NCBI GenBank assembly: GCA_001970955.1
Contig: MPUH01000720.1
Location: 1-38,375 of the forward strand
Source: Stentor coeruleus
Taxonomy: Eukaryota; Ciliophora; Heterotrichea; Heterotrichida; Stentoridae
Length of the DNA: 38,375 bases
Direction: 5' to 3'
In this document: in pieces, positions 20,215-29,819 of the stretch
How positions within the stretch are numbered: the first letter of the stretch is position 1
Layout: every line of letters begins with the position of its first letter
Program-made: the position numbers and the translations under genes
The notes under the pieces: generated by a model
The model's database searches: none
What the model was told of the DNA's origin: nothing
What the model saw: the letters and a program-made list of their open reading frames with translations, nothing else

Positions 20215-20886
20215 TTAAATACTTAATCTTTCGTCTTGATCCTTACTTGAATTTGAGTCTACAAGTTTTTCTCTCTTTACAGCTTGAGACTTTCTTTCAA
20301 GTATCAGCCCTGCAATACTCATAAAGATTATCCCAACAACATAACCCCATAAAGCGCTTTCTAAAGCAAACCCTGCTTTAAAACCTTCTAACCCATCAGA
20401 AGTTTCTTCAACACTTTCATAAGCCATCATAGGTAAATCTCTACACGTATAACATGATTCAGTATTTTTTTCACCATTACATGAATATGTTTCACAAGTT
20501 CTTCCTATAAAAGCTAATGAAAGTCCACAAAGGAGGAAATAACATATATTGCTTATATAAAAAAGACCAAATGTATACCATGGACTTTTAAGGCCTAAAT
20601 CATTTTCTTTAGAAACTTGTAAAAACAGGTGAATTAATAGAGCAAGCTGAAGGGCAAAATAAGTTGGGTCGATAAGTCTGGTATTTGAGCTTACTGAACG
20701 TAGAATTAGGAATGATAGATTCACAATTATAAATAAGCACACTAATAGCTTTTTTGATAGTATATGGGAATATTTTCTCCCAGATGGACTCATGGAAGTG
20801 TTTCGGATAAGTTGGAGGCGGTAAAATAGTGGGAAGAGAATGAAAAATAGGTAAATCGTTGAAAGCTGATATGCTGAAGATTTCAT
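20215..20886 (-). CDS. Multi-pass membrane protein of unknown function
   Basis: Product of 223 residues with about five hydrophobic segments, near residues 8-28, 46-64, 74-90, 103-128 and 179-197. Between the fourth and fifth lies a loop with C-x4-C-x8-C-x2-C (starting CETYSC), likely extracytosolic and disulphide-bonded. The C-terminal tail is charged and Ser-rich (REKLVDSNSSKDQDE), probably cytosolic. I do not recognise a family. It is divergent from the lipase maturation factor gene, with 121 nt between the starts, so a shared promoter is likely. Confidence 0.75.
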   Translation of the reverse strand: MKSSAYQLSTIYLFFILFPLFYRLQLIRNTSMSPSGRKYSHILSKKLLVCLFIIVNLSFLILRSVSSNTRLIDPTYFALQLALLIHLFLQVSKENDLGLKSPWYTFGLFYISNICYFLLCGLSLAFIGRTCETYSCNGEKNTESCYTCRDLPMMAYESVEETSDGLEGFKAGFALESALWGYVVGIIFMSIAGLILERKSQAVKREKLVDSNSSKDQDERLSI

Positions 20887-21007
20887 TTTATAAAAGAAAC
20901 TATTAGTTATGATTTTGAGGAATAGTGTGATATGAAAAAATTATAGTAAAGGTTGTGTTATGATTTTAACTTATTATAAAATATATGATTAAATATATTA
21001 CCATATA

Positions 21008-22867
21008 ATGGATCTAGAAATTTCTATACAGCATCGACTAGTCTGTACTATTTACTCTATGGTCTATTTAAGCGCATTTGCATCAAACTATGTGCAAATC
21101 GCAGGGCTTTGGGGTACTGACGGTATACTTCCAGCAGAAAAATTAATCGATAAAACCCCTTTAGCTGTTTTTCTTCCTTATATCCAAATTTTAATCTCTT
21201 ATTTCCCTTCACTTTCAAGCTATTCTCATACCGACACTTTGCTTTATTGTATTTCTGGCATTGGTATTATAATCAGTTTATCAGCAACTTTATTCAAAAC
21301 CTGTAACAATTCATTATCATTTCTAATCATGTGGGTATTATATTACTATTTCTTCAACATAGGAGACACTTTTTTATCTTTTCAATGGGATATCCTCTTA
21401 TTAGAATCAGGATTTCTTATGATTTTCTATGCAAGAATGCCTTTTCAACAAAAACCCGGACATATACAAATTTGTGCTAGAGAAATGATAAGATGGTTAC
21501 TTTTCAGATATATTTTCAGTAGTGGTAATGTTAAACTTCTATCAAAATGCCCAACTTGGTGGAATCTTTCTGCTCTTTATTATCATTATGAAACTCAATG
21601 TTTACCAACATCAATTGCATGGTTTTTCCATCAATTACCTCAGATTTTTCAAAGATTTTCTGTTGCTATGACGTATTATATTTTAATATTAACCCCTCCT
21701 TTATTTTTTGTACCTATAAGGTCATGTAGAATATATGCGGGATTAATACAAATATTTATGCAAATATTGATTATTATTACAGGGAACTATAATTTTTTTA
21801 ATATTATGACAATTGGATTGTAAGTTTTATATAGATTATTGGTTTTATTTGATGATGAAGTTTTTATGTTTTTTTTTACAAAAAAAAAACCGGAAGTAAA
21901 GATTAAAAAAAATATTATGTGGTTTGTGAAGAATTTTGTATGGATTGTAACACTTCCTATTTATTTTTATTTTATAATGCCTCCAGAATCGATTAGTAGT
22001 GGGAAGTTGGGTTTTGACTATAAAGATCTTCTTGCTTGGGTAATATTTACATAGTTGCGTCATCCAATTTTCTTAAATTCAATATCTATCATACCAATAT
22101 TTTTACTTATAAACCCAATCAAATATTTATTCCTCAAAAGCTGGAAGCCTTGGGGTTTAATCTTTTTGCCTATATTTTGTATTCTCTATTCATCATCACT
22201 TCTTCCCTTCTTAAAAGGTATAGACTCAAAAGTTGAATCTCTTTATTTCCCACCATATGATTACATAGAAAAAAGTTATAATATACTCGGGCCTTATCAT
22301 TTAACAAACTCATATGGACTTTTTAGACGAATGACAGGAGTTGGTGGTAGACCAGAATTGATTATTTATGGATCAATGGATGGTAAAACTTGGCAAGAAT
22401 ATATCCTTCCATATAAACCACAAGATATATCAAAAGCCCCAAGGTTTAATATTCCTCATCAACCAAGATTAGATTGGCAGATGTGGTTTGCAGCTTTAAG
22501 TGATATAAATCATTCTTATTGGTTTTTCATGATGATTAATCGTTTATTCTCAGGCTCTCCAGGTGTCCTTTCTCTTTTTGAGCATGTCCCAATAGAAAAA
22601 CCTAAACACTTAAAAGTCGAACAATATTTATATAATTTTACTCATACTGGGGATGATTGGTGGACAAGAAAATATGTTAGGGATTGGATTCCACCTATAA
22701 CTTCAGATAATCATTTGGTTGAACAATGGAAAAAATTTGGATATCCTAACCCAAGAACGTATAAAAATAAAGAACTTCACCTTTTACATTTTGTCCCGGT
22801 ACTTGAGATTATTATTGCTTGTTTTATACTTAGAATAATATCTCAGATTATGATTAAGAGAAATTAG
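21008..22867 (+). CDS. LMF: Lipase maturation factor family protein, three exons
   Basis: Endoplasmic-reticulum membrane protein; animal LMF1 assists folding of dimeric lipases. Exons are 21008-21819, 21835-22039 and 22055-22867 with two 15-nt introns. Spliced length is 1,830 nt, 610 codons (609 aa), stop TAG. The N-terminal half has several membrane segments and the family blocks QWDILLLESGFL, the TGNYNFFN loop and LFDDE. The C-terminal half contains the conserved luminal signature NSYGLFRRMTGVGGRPELI, APRFNIPHQPRLDWQMWFAAL-like residues and the DWWTRKYVRDW end. LMF1 versus LMF2 cannot be decided, and the client lipase in a ciliate is unknown. Battenin follows 243 nt downstream. Confidence 0.95.
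21820..21834 (+). other. 15-nt intron
   Basis: gtaagttttatatag. Splicing gives ATT GGA TT|A TTA TTG and restores the conserved FFN...LFDDE block of the lipase maturation factor. It is a clean protein-homology confirmation of a 15-nt intron. Confidence 0.96.
22040..22054 (+). other. 15-nt intron
   Basis: gtaatatttacatag. A phase-0 intron after TGG; unspliced it ends in TAG. Removal joins LLAW to LRHPIF in the lipase maturation factor. Confidence 0.96.
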
Positions 22868-23110
22868 AAGTAATTATTTATATATGATTTTTAGGTTTTA
22901 AATATTGATTTAATTATAGATTTTAGGTATAGGTTGTGATTGTAAGATAAATATTTTTATGAATAAAAGTATTGATAGTATGTATTAAGCGATTTTATAA
23001 TCAGAAAATAATATAAATAAAATTAAACTTTTACAGTCTTTTCATACAACATAATCTTAAAAAAAATTATTATAAAATATCAATCTTATAAAATATTCTG
23101 TCAATACATC

Positions 23111-24394
23111 ATGAATTACAATCTAATACAAAATCAGTATCATAAAATTCTATTAAACCTGTCTTATAACAAAAATATGGACTCTTTTCTTTCTCTTTTA
23201 GAGCCACCAGCATCAACTGAAATAAAAAAGCTCAGCTTAATCCTTCTCTATTACATAGGATTAGCTAACAATCTAGGTTATTCTATGGTATTTACAGGAG
23301 CTCATAGCTTGGTGAATCATATGAATTTACAAAATAGTATAGGATATGTTATACTAAGTTTAGTTTCATGTGATTTTATTATCTTAGTATTGAATATACG
23401 TTTTTTTATTGGCATTGCAAACAGAAGACGAATTTTTTTTTGTTGTTTCGGTATGTGTATCTCATATGGGGCAATATCTTATTCTATGTGGTATGGATCT
23501 AAAGCTTTTCCAATTGCCCTTGTTAGTTTTGCTTTAATAGGTATGTGCGCTTCAATAGGTGAATGTGTTAATCTTGGGATGCTTAAAGAATTTTTCCCAG
23601 AATATTTGAAAGGGTTTATATTCGGCACTGGGACTTCAAGATTAGTTGCAGCTTCATTATGGATTATAGTAAATTCATTTTATAAAGATGATGAAATAGT
23701 ATGGGCATCTACTGTAGCTTTAGGGATACTTTATTATATTGCTTTTACGTATATACAAAAACAGGTAAAACAAGGATCATTAGGGAACCCAAATGTTGAA
23801 CTTACTGTTTTTGTTGTATGTCCACAACAGAGCGATAATGTTTCTTCAGCAACTGGGAATGCTTATTTCTCTATGACTCAATTAAAAGTTATAGTATCTA
23901 ATACTAAATTTTTAGCTTTGACATTAAGCTCTTCGTATTTTTTAGAAGCTGTTATAACTGTTGGTTTTGCAGACAGAATATCATTAAACATGAAAAAATA
24001 CGGTAATAAGAACTTTTTCACAACTCACAATTATGAATTGATACAGTTTTTTTATTATTCTGGTATTCTTATTGGGAAATATTTTATAAGCATAGTAAAA
24101 ACTGGAAGATTATGGATTTTAATAATATTGCAAATATGTAATTTTTCTATCATGGCTATAGAGACTGGTATTAAATTTATGCCTTATTGGGGAAATTATA
24201 TAACAATGTTTTGGGTTGGGATACTAGGAGGATTATGTTATGCTAATGTCTTTTATTTAATGTTAAATTCAGAAGATATACCAAAGTATTATAAAGAAGC
24301 TTGTTCTAATTTTATTCTCGTATGTGGTAATTTTTCTATACTACTTGCAGCTTTATGCACTGTTATGATTGATAACTATATAATAACTAATTAG
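23111..24394 (+). CDS. CLN3: Battenin (CLN3) family lysosomal membrane protein
   Basis: CLN3 is a multi-pass membrane protein of late endosomes and lysosomes; the human protein is needed for clearance of glycerophosphodiesters. The 427-residue product is close to the usual length (human 438) and shows the family blocks in order: GLANNLGYSMVFTGAHSLV near the first membrane segment, GECVNLGMLKEFFP and FGTGTSRL in the middle, the FFYYSG segment, then GILGGLCYANVFYLML and a final membrane segment. About ten hydrophobic segments are present. The C-terminal prenylation motif of animal CLN3 is absent (ends NYIITN). The first ATG is used here; a second Met 22 codons on (MDSFLSLLEPP) may be the true start. 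Stop TAG. Confidence 0.92.
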   Translation: MNYNLIQNQYHKILLNLSYNKNMDSFLSLLEPPASTEIKKLSLILLYYIGLANNLGYSMVFTGAHSLVNHMNLQNSIGYVILSLVSCDFIILVLNIRFFIGIANRRRIFFCCFGMCISYGAISYSMWYGSKAFPIALVSFALIGMCASIGECVNLGMLKEFFPEYLKGFIFGTGTSRLVAASLWIIVNSFYKDDEIVWASTVALGILYYIAFTYIQKQVKQGSLGNPNVELTVFVVCPQQSDNVSSATGNAYFSMTQLKVIVSNTKFLALTLSSSYFLEAVITVGFADRISLNMKKYGNKNFFTTHNYELIQFFYYSGILIGKYFISIVKTGRLWILIILQICNFSIMAIETGIKFMPYWGNYITMFWVGILGGLCYANVFYLMLNSEDIPKYYKEACSNFILVCGNFSILLAALCTVMIDNYIITN

Positions 24395-24870
24395 TGAAAT
24401 TTTTATGGTTTATTTATTGTATAAGAAAGCATTTAGTCTATCCAAAGCTTTCTTATCTAAAAAACAATATTTATACTTAAGATTTAATTATAAGTTTTCT
24501 AAATAGTCAAACCAAAATAATTATTACTCAACAAACCTAGACAATGTCTATAAACTACAAAGTATCAATCCAATAAAATATTTTTAGTCCACATATCATA
24601 AATCACAATTAAAAACACCTATAAAAGACTATAAAAACTCTATCCTATAAAATCCATTAAAAACGTTAACTTATTTCTAACTTATTACCATTCCTAACCC
24701 TAAACATCAAAAAATCTCTAAATCCTCACAATCCGAAAATCAACCTTCTCTCAAATCTTCTAATAAAACTCACTCCTCCCTATCCTCATCCAAATCTTCC
24801 AACCCCATCAACTTAAAAAACTTAGTTTCATAATCAAAATTACTATAAAAATACCTCTACTCCAAACAAA
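24395..24870. other. Intergenic between convergent genes
   Basis: A short T/G-rich tail of CLN3 runs to about 24440. Then there is a long A/C-rich stretch to 24870 with very few G, which is the T/G-rich 3' flank of the minus-strand MGCC gene. That flank is the main positional evidence that the next small ORF is real. A single TAACCCTAAAC occurs near 24695 but is not repeated. Confidence 0.55.
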
Positions 24871-25152
24871 TCATCTAAGCTCTTCATTAAAATTCTCTTT
24901 TTTCCACGACATCACACTTATCTCACTTGAGTTATCCGGAAGACTCATCATAAACACCGGGTATTCAATCGGACTATTAATTTTACTTCCACAATCAGGA
25001 GTTTTTGTCGTCATCACAGGATCCTGTGTCAGTTTTTCAAGTCCAGCATTTGCTTCAGATGATTTATGCACATGTTCTAGAATCCTATCTCCAAATTCGA
25101 ACCCAGCAAAATTAAATTCTTTTTCAGTTGTAAAACAATAACAACAACCCAT
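24871..25152 (-). CDS. Small protein with N-terminal MGCC lipidation signal
   Basis: The frame is open to 25278, but I place the start at the ATG at 25152 because it begins MGCCYCFTTEK: Gly2 suits N-myristoylation and the following cysteines suit palmitoylation. The product is then 93 residues. The remainder is polar, with no domain (FAGFEFGDRILEHVHKSS, then SLPDNSSEISVMSWKK). It is probably a small protein anchored to a membrane. The POT1-like gene starts on the other strand only 5 nt away, so the two share regulatory DNA or overlap in transcription. The start choice and the product are inference; the A/C-rich 3' flank supports the gene. Confidence 0.62.
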   Translation of the reverse strand: MGCCYCFTTEKEFNFAGFEFGDRILEHVHKSSEANAGLEKLTQDPVMTTKTPDCGSKINSPIEYPVFMMSLPDNSSEISVMSWKKENFNEELR

Positions 25153-25157
25153 AATAA

Positions 25158-26857
25158 ATGTTACTAAGTCATTGTAAGGATGGAAATAATACAGGTCCAC
25201 TTGACCTTGAATTAGTAAAAAGTGCTTTACTGACTGAAGAGCTTTTGAAACTTTTGCTTTCTGATAGCGCACAGTCAAAAGTAAGTCTTTTTATTGAAGG
25301 CGCGAACATGATTAGATTTTTTTCCCAACTGCGAGTAGGTACCCGGTTAATCTTAAGAAATTTTACTACAAGCAAAAATTATGGGTATATAAGCCAGCAT
25401 TTTCCAACATATTTGCCAGGAGAAAGTGTTGTGACACATGAATCAAATTGTGAATTTTACATACCTTTATTGGGAACAGATGCATCTATTGATATTAACT
25501 ACAATAATCAATCAGTTAAAGTTACTATGGATTCAGACTTTGGGAATATTAAAATTTTAGAAATTTATCAAGCTAAAAAATCGTTCCCTGCACCAGTGGA
25601 TAAAATTGGAGGGAATTCAAAAGTCTTAAATCTAAGACAAATCCATGATAAAGTTAAAATAAGTCCAGGATATGCTTGGTGTTATGCTGTTATTGTTGAC
25701 TGTTGTGCAAGTTATATCCCAAAACAAGGAGATTCAGCTGACTACCTCGCGATCTACAAACTTACAGATAATTCGATCTTCCCAGAAATTATTAGTTTAA
25801 ATGTTTTCCATAAGAATCCAAAAGAAATCCCTAAAGTCGAGAATTTCGGTGATATTATAAAACTTAACGACGTTCAGTTTAAAGAGCATCAAGGCAATTT
25901 ATCAGCTGTAATATCATCCAATACTAAAACTATGTCTTTTTATATATTTTCTCATACTGGTGACTGTTATTCCCCATATGCAAGTTATAAAAGTCAATTC
26001 CATTCAAATAGCGAACATGCTTTAAAACTAGAAAAACTAAGTGATTGGGTAAGAACGACTTTCACATACGAAGTCCCAAATTTTATGAAATCATCAAAAC
26101 GATTAATAAACATCAGTTTTAGTGATGAGGCTGATGTTATAACAAAAATTATATCTATTTACCCATTAGGAATCCATGAAAATGATCCTTTAGTTTGTAT
26201 ATGTAATGATTCTAATGAAATAGCTCAATTAGTTATCCCATANATGATCCTTTAGTTTGTATATGTAATGATTCTAATGAAATAGCTCAATTAGTTATCC
26301 CATATGAAAGAAAACGTTTATTAAAATTCATTAAAGCTGGAGATGTTGTTAGAATAAGAGGGGTTTGTTATGAAGAAAAAGTGTTGTATTTAAAACATTA
26401 TTCAGAAATATTAAAAATCCCTGCTGAGTTCAAATGCTTAGAAATCCCTGGACCTAGTGACCCTGATGAACTTGTTAAGTATTTGAATTTTTATAGTCCA
26501 ATTGCTCCTTGTAAAATGGTTTCTAGTATAAAAAATGAATATTCTGCATTGCCTGCTGTTGGATTTGATAAGATTTTTAAGAACAGTGGGGATAATAAAC
26601 ATATGAAAATTGAAGGGTTTATTGTCAAAGCTATAGCGAGAAATAGACAGATTGTTATTAGTGTATGGGATGGGATAAAGGAAGAAAATGTTGTTAAGGT
26701 ATATGTTGAAGAGGATAAGATTATGGAATTTCTTAATGGAAGATCATGGGATGATATGCAAAAAGCGGTTATTGGGTATAATTTAAAGTTTCAAGGGATT
26801 GTGAGAATGGATCATGATATTCTTAGACTGGTTGCTACTTCGTTAACTTTTGGTTAG
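25158..26857 (+). CDS. POT1: POT1/TEBP-alpha-like telomere end-binding protein
   Basis: POT1/TEBP-alpha binds the single-stranded 3' telomere overhang through OB folds, protecting it and controlling telomerase. The frame is interrupted at N 26243 by a 61-nt duplication. Collapsing gives 1,638 nt, 546 codons (545 aa), stop TAG. Residues about 155-300 fit the telomere-binding OB fold (WCYAVIVDC, FGDIIKLNDVQF, and the LEKLSDWVRTTF helix that follows OB1 in POT1). OB2 is about 320-420 (ISIYPLG, AGDVVRIRGVCY) and a third beta-rich domain about 461-545. The first 150 residues precede the usual OB1 and look like an additional beta-rich module. ATG 25158 is preceded directly by an in-frame TAA; the next Met is at residue 51. 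Confidence 0.85.
26182..26304. repeat. Single-N gap flanked by a 61-nt exact duplication (assembly artefact)
   Basis: Bases 26182-26242 and 26244-26304 are identical, with N at 26243, inside POT1. Collapsing to one copy restores the reading frame (LVIPYERKRLL), which would otherwise be cut in two. Confidence 0.9.
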
Positions 26858-27378
26858 TTGGATAATTAATTATTTTTAGAATTAGGAGATGAGGGTGTTA
26901 AGGATTTTAAAGGAATTAAGTGAAGTGATTTTTTTATAAGCTTTCATAGAGATTTTATAGGTTTTAATAGGGTAAGAAAATAGGTTGAGGTTTAAAAAAT
27001 AATTAATGAAAGGGTTGAATTAGTTTTGTGTTTGAGGATTTTGTATAGAAAATAATATCAGAGATTTGTTGATAGTTTGATTGCAAATTAATATTAAAAT
27101 ACTTTTGCGCTTTTTTCTTGTTTTTTTCAACTTAAAATTTTTACTAGTTGTCGATTATAAACTTAAACAAACGATTTTTCCTCAGTTTTTCACTGTAGTT
27201 ACTATAAAAATCATATTTTCCATTACAAACTCCAAATAAATCCTCACAAAAAGCATATTTCATATAATAAAATCTTATTTTAAACCCTTTTCTTAAATTT
27301 GTGTGTATTTTTCATTAACCCTAAACACAAATTTGATTTCCCCAACAATGAGCCAAAATTATAATAAGAATTTTTAAA
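26858..27378. other. Intergenic between plus-strand genes; skew flips near 27120
   Basis: Bases 26858 to about 27110 are T/G-rich (26881-26940 has no C), the POT1 trailer. From about 27130 to 27370 the strand is A/C-rich. It holds one TTAACCCTAAACAC near 27315, not repeated. No gene is seen. Confidence 0.55.
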
Positions 27379-27726
27379 ATGGGATGCTGTGAAGTAAAAA
27401 AAGAGCTTAATTCAACTCTTGAACTGGATTTAAACGCAAAAAACGACTGTTCTTTTAACGATATAAGTATATCTTCTCATCACTGTTATACTTCAAACCT
27501 TATAAACAATGCTAATTGTGTTACCTCTCCTAATTCTTCAAGAGCTAGGTCTATATCTTTGACATTTCCTAATACCTTGGAGCATGCCTTTCTTGTAAAC
27601 TCTCCTTCAAATATGAAAGCTAATGAAGTAACAAAAGCAGTAGTTTTTATGACTTCTGAAGAGACTTGTGATTTAAGAATAATTTTAGAGAAAATCAAAG
27701 ATCGTAAGGATAGATTAGATATATAA
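27379..27726 (+). CDS. Small protein with N-terminal MGCC lipidation signal
   Basis: ORF of 115 codons, stop TAA. The product begins MGCCEVKKEL, a good candidate for myristoylation at Gly2 and palmitoylation at Cys3 and Cys4. The middle is Ser/Asn-rich with several cysteines, contains a possible phosphorylation patch (SSRARSISLTF), and ends with a charged helix (LRIILEKIKDRKDRLD). No domain is recognised. It is the second MGCC protein within 2.5 kb, but beyond the first four residues I see no similarity to the minus-strand one, so a tandem family is not supported. Its flanks have the standard A/C-then-T/G composition. Confidence 0.65.
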   Translation: MGCCEVKKELNSTLELDLNAKNDCSFNDISISSHHCYTSNLINNANCVTSPNSSRARSISLTFPNTLEHAFLVNSPSNMKANEVTKAVVFMTSEETCDLRIILEKIKDRKDRLDI

Positions 27727-28259
27727 TATAATTATCAGGTTTATTTGAAAAGAAGGGTTATATAAAAATCATAATGATTATGTTGGAAAGTTATTTTTTT
27801 TTTGTGTTATAATGTGTTAGGATTTAGACCATGATTTTATGAGTGAGAATTTTTAAAAATAACTATTTATTATGTTTAAGGATGGAAATTGTTTTGATTA
27901 AGGGATTTATAATGGGTATTATAAAGATGTGGAATAAAATACTCGAGATGCAAATTTATGGTATGGTATAAAAGCCAAGCAACTCAATAAATATTTTTAC
28001 CTAAAATTAATTTGTTTAATAAATTTCATCTATTAAATAATCATATCATCCTAACTCCCACACATACACATATAAACAAAAATCCTTTACTATCACAAAA
28101 ATTCCACATCCAATCCAAAAAAAACTTCACCTAAAAAAAAAAATCCTATCCTCCACAAAAAGCAAAAATCCTCAAAATCCAAAACTCTATATCAAAAAAA
28201 CCTCTAAAACAATAAAAATAGCCAAAAGCCAAAATCTAGATCAATTTTCTAATAAAAAA
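27727..28259. other. Intergenic between plus-strand genes; strongly G-poor leader
   Basis: A T/G-rich trailer runs to about 27960, then an A/C-rich leader follows. In 28081-28260 I count 4 G against 43 C in 180 nt. The leader abuts the bromodomain start codon. No other feature is seen. Confidence 0.6.
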
Positions 28260-28877
28260 ATGAACTCTGATGAAACTCAAAAGGCGCTAAATTTAGTAAA
28301 GCATCTTTCTCAAATGAACGAAAGTATTCATTTCCTCCATCCTGTCGATTACCGAGCTCTTGGACTTCACGATTATCCCAACATTATCAAAACCCCTATG
28401 GACTTATCAACTGTAAAGTCTAAAATTAAAGTAAATCATTACAATAATTTTGATGACTTTTTAGGAGATATGATATTAATATGGGATAACTGTAGAACTT
28501 ATAATTTAGCTGAATCTCAAATAGTCCAGCAAACAGAAATATTAGAAAAAAGTATGTTAAGGTTTTGCAATCAAAACAATATCAGCCTTGAAAATGTACT
28601 TAAAAGGCCTAAGATTGAAGAACACCCTGATACTGTGCCTTTTCAAGAAAAAGTCGACCTTTCTGAAAGGCTAAAAATCCTTTCAGCTAAAAAATTAGCG
28701 AATATTGTGGAAATTATTGAAATAAACTGTCCTAAGGCTATAACTCAGTTAACGGATGAGAGGATACAGTTGAGGATTGATGCTTTGGATAAAAACTCAT
28801 TTGCAAAGGTGAAAGAGTATGTTTTTTCAGAGAAATCCGAAGATACTCCAACAAAAAGAATTAAACTTGAAGAATAG
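28260..28877 (+). CDS. Minimal BET-type protein: one bromodomain plus NET domain
   Basis: Reads acetylated histones. The 205-residue product has a bromodomain at about 8-100 (FLHPVDYRALGLHDYP, IIKTPMDLSTVK, then DNCRTYN). The acetyl-lysine-binding Asn is N82 and the conserved Tyr is Y39. A NET/extra-terminal domain follows at about 132-190 (LSERLKILSAKKLANIVEII and the DERIQLRIDALD block). The combination defines the BET family, but animal BET proteins have two bromodomains and are several times longer; plant GTE proteins have one. The C-terminus is basic-acidic (TPTKRIKLEE) and could serve as a nuclear signal. Stop TAG; it converges on ADAT2, 102 nt away. Confidence 0.93.
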   Translation: MNSDETQKALNLVKHLSQMNESIHFLHPVDYRALGLHDYPNIIKTPMDLSTVKSKIKVNHYNNFDDFLGDMILIWDNCRTYNLAESQIVQQTEILEKSMLRFCNQNNISLENVLKRPKIEEHPDTVPFQEKVDLSERLKILSAKKLANIVEIIEINCPKAITQLTDERIQLRIDALDKNSFAKVKEYVFSEKSEDTPTKRIKLEE

Positions 28878-28979
28878 TAATTTACTTATTAGTTAGAAAC
28901 AAAGTTTTATTTTTTTGTTGATAAATATATGAACTAACTATTTTCCAAGGACTCTATGCCTTTTATGTGGAGGTGCTAA

Positions 28980-29432
28980 TTATTTTTCACCATTAGGGTT
29001 CCCTTTTTCATAAAATATCCTAAGTAAATTCACAGCTTCTTCTTGGTATATTCCTCCTATGCTTTCATATTTTCTAAATTGTTATTACCCTTCATGAAGA
29101 TTTAATATAGACCCGTTACCTCCGAATTTCTGATTATAACATCCAAAATATACTTTTTTTATACAGATTAAAGATAAAAATTCAGCACACATAATACAAG
29201 GTTCACATGTTACATATAATATTGCGTCTTGAAATGATATTTCGGGGTTTCTGGATTTTGCATCTTTTACAGCGATAAACTCACAATGCATAGTTGCATT
29301 TTTCATAAGAGTTGTAAGATTATGTCCTTCACCAATTATTTGCCCATCTTTTACTATTACACAAGCTACAGGAACTTCTCCGATGTCAAGGGCAATTTTT
29401 GCTAAATCTAGAGCATTTTGCATGAAATTCAT
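28980..29432 (-). CDS. ADAT2: tRNA adenosine deaminase catalytic subunit (ADAT2/TAD2), two exons
   Basis: Deaminates A34 to inosine at the wobble position of tRNA anticodons, normally as a heterodimer with ADAT3. Exon 1 is 29432-29089 and exon 2 is 29073-28980, with a 15-nt intron; spliced length is 438 nt (145 aa), stop TAA. The zinc-binding and catalytic residues are H49-C-E51 and P78-C79-I-M-C82, so the usual HAE is HCE here. KNATMH matches the ADAT2 KNATRH, and FGGNGSILNL matches FGGCGSVLNI. Exon 2 supplies the family tail EEAVNLLRIFYEKGNPN, which confirms the splice. Adenosine rather than cytosine specificity is inferred from these blocks. Confidence 0.93.
29074..29088 (-). other. 15-nt intron
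   Basis: On the minus strand gtaataacaatttag. Unspliced, the protein would stop at HEG-stop. Spliced (GG|A), it gains the conserved ADAT2 C-terminus. Confidence 0.95.
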
Positions 29433-29819
29433 AGTTTTATTAGAATATGTTTTGTTTGAGGAAAATTATGAGATTATTGAGATAAATGGGTTTTATGATT
29501 GAATGTAGAATTTAGTTTTTGTGTGGAGTTTATGTGAGTGATAAGTTTATTTATGTAAAAAAATTGTGAGAATATAAGATTGGTATTTATAATATTAGGT
29601 GTTTTGGTATTAGGCAAATAAGTTGTAAGTCATCTTTCAGGGTAGTTTTTGCTATTGATGGTTTAATACTAATCCGTTAATTTTTATATCNGATTGGTAT
29701 TTATAATATTAGGTGTTTTGGTATTAGGCAAATAAGTTGTAAGTCATCTTTCAGGATAGTTTTTGCTATTGATGGTTTAATACTAATCCGTTAATTTTTA
29801 TATCAAGTCTATTAAGGAA
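29433..29819. other. Intergenic between minus-strand genes, with assembly duplication
   Basis: G/T-rich on the plus strand, which is the A/C-rich 5' flank expected for ADAT2. The A/C-rich segment expected as the 3' flank of the gene on the right is not evident, so this gap is an exception to the general pattern. The real length is about 273 nt once the duplication is collapsed. No gene is seen. Confidence 0.5.
29578..29804. repeat. Single-N gap flanked by a 113-nt duplication with one mismatch (assembly artefact)
   Basis: Bases 29578-29690 and 29692-29804 match except one G/A difference, with N at 29691. It is the longest of the five N-centred duplications and the only one outside a gene. 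Confidence 0.88.

Noticed and set aside
24690..27325. CCCTAAAC motifs resembling telomere repeats
   Set aside because: Only isolated single copies in A/C-rich flanks (near 24695 and 27315); no tandem array and not at a sequence end, so chance in this composition.
28877..28892. Possible 16-nt intron gtaatttacttattag at the stop of the bromodomain gene
   Set aside because: It lies after an intact TAG, would only add one residue before another TAG, and lacks the A six bases from its 3' end found in all accepted introns.
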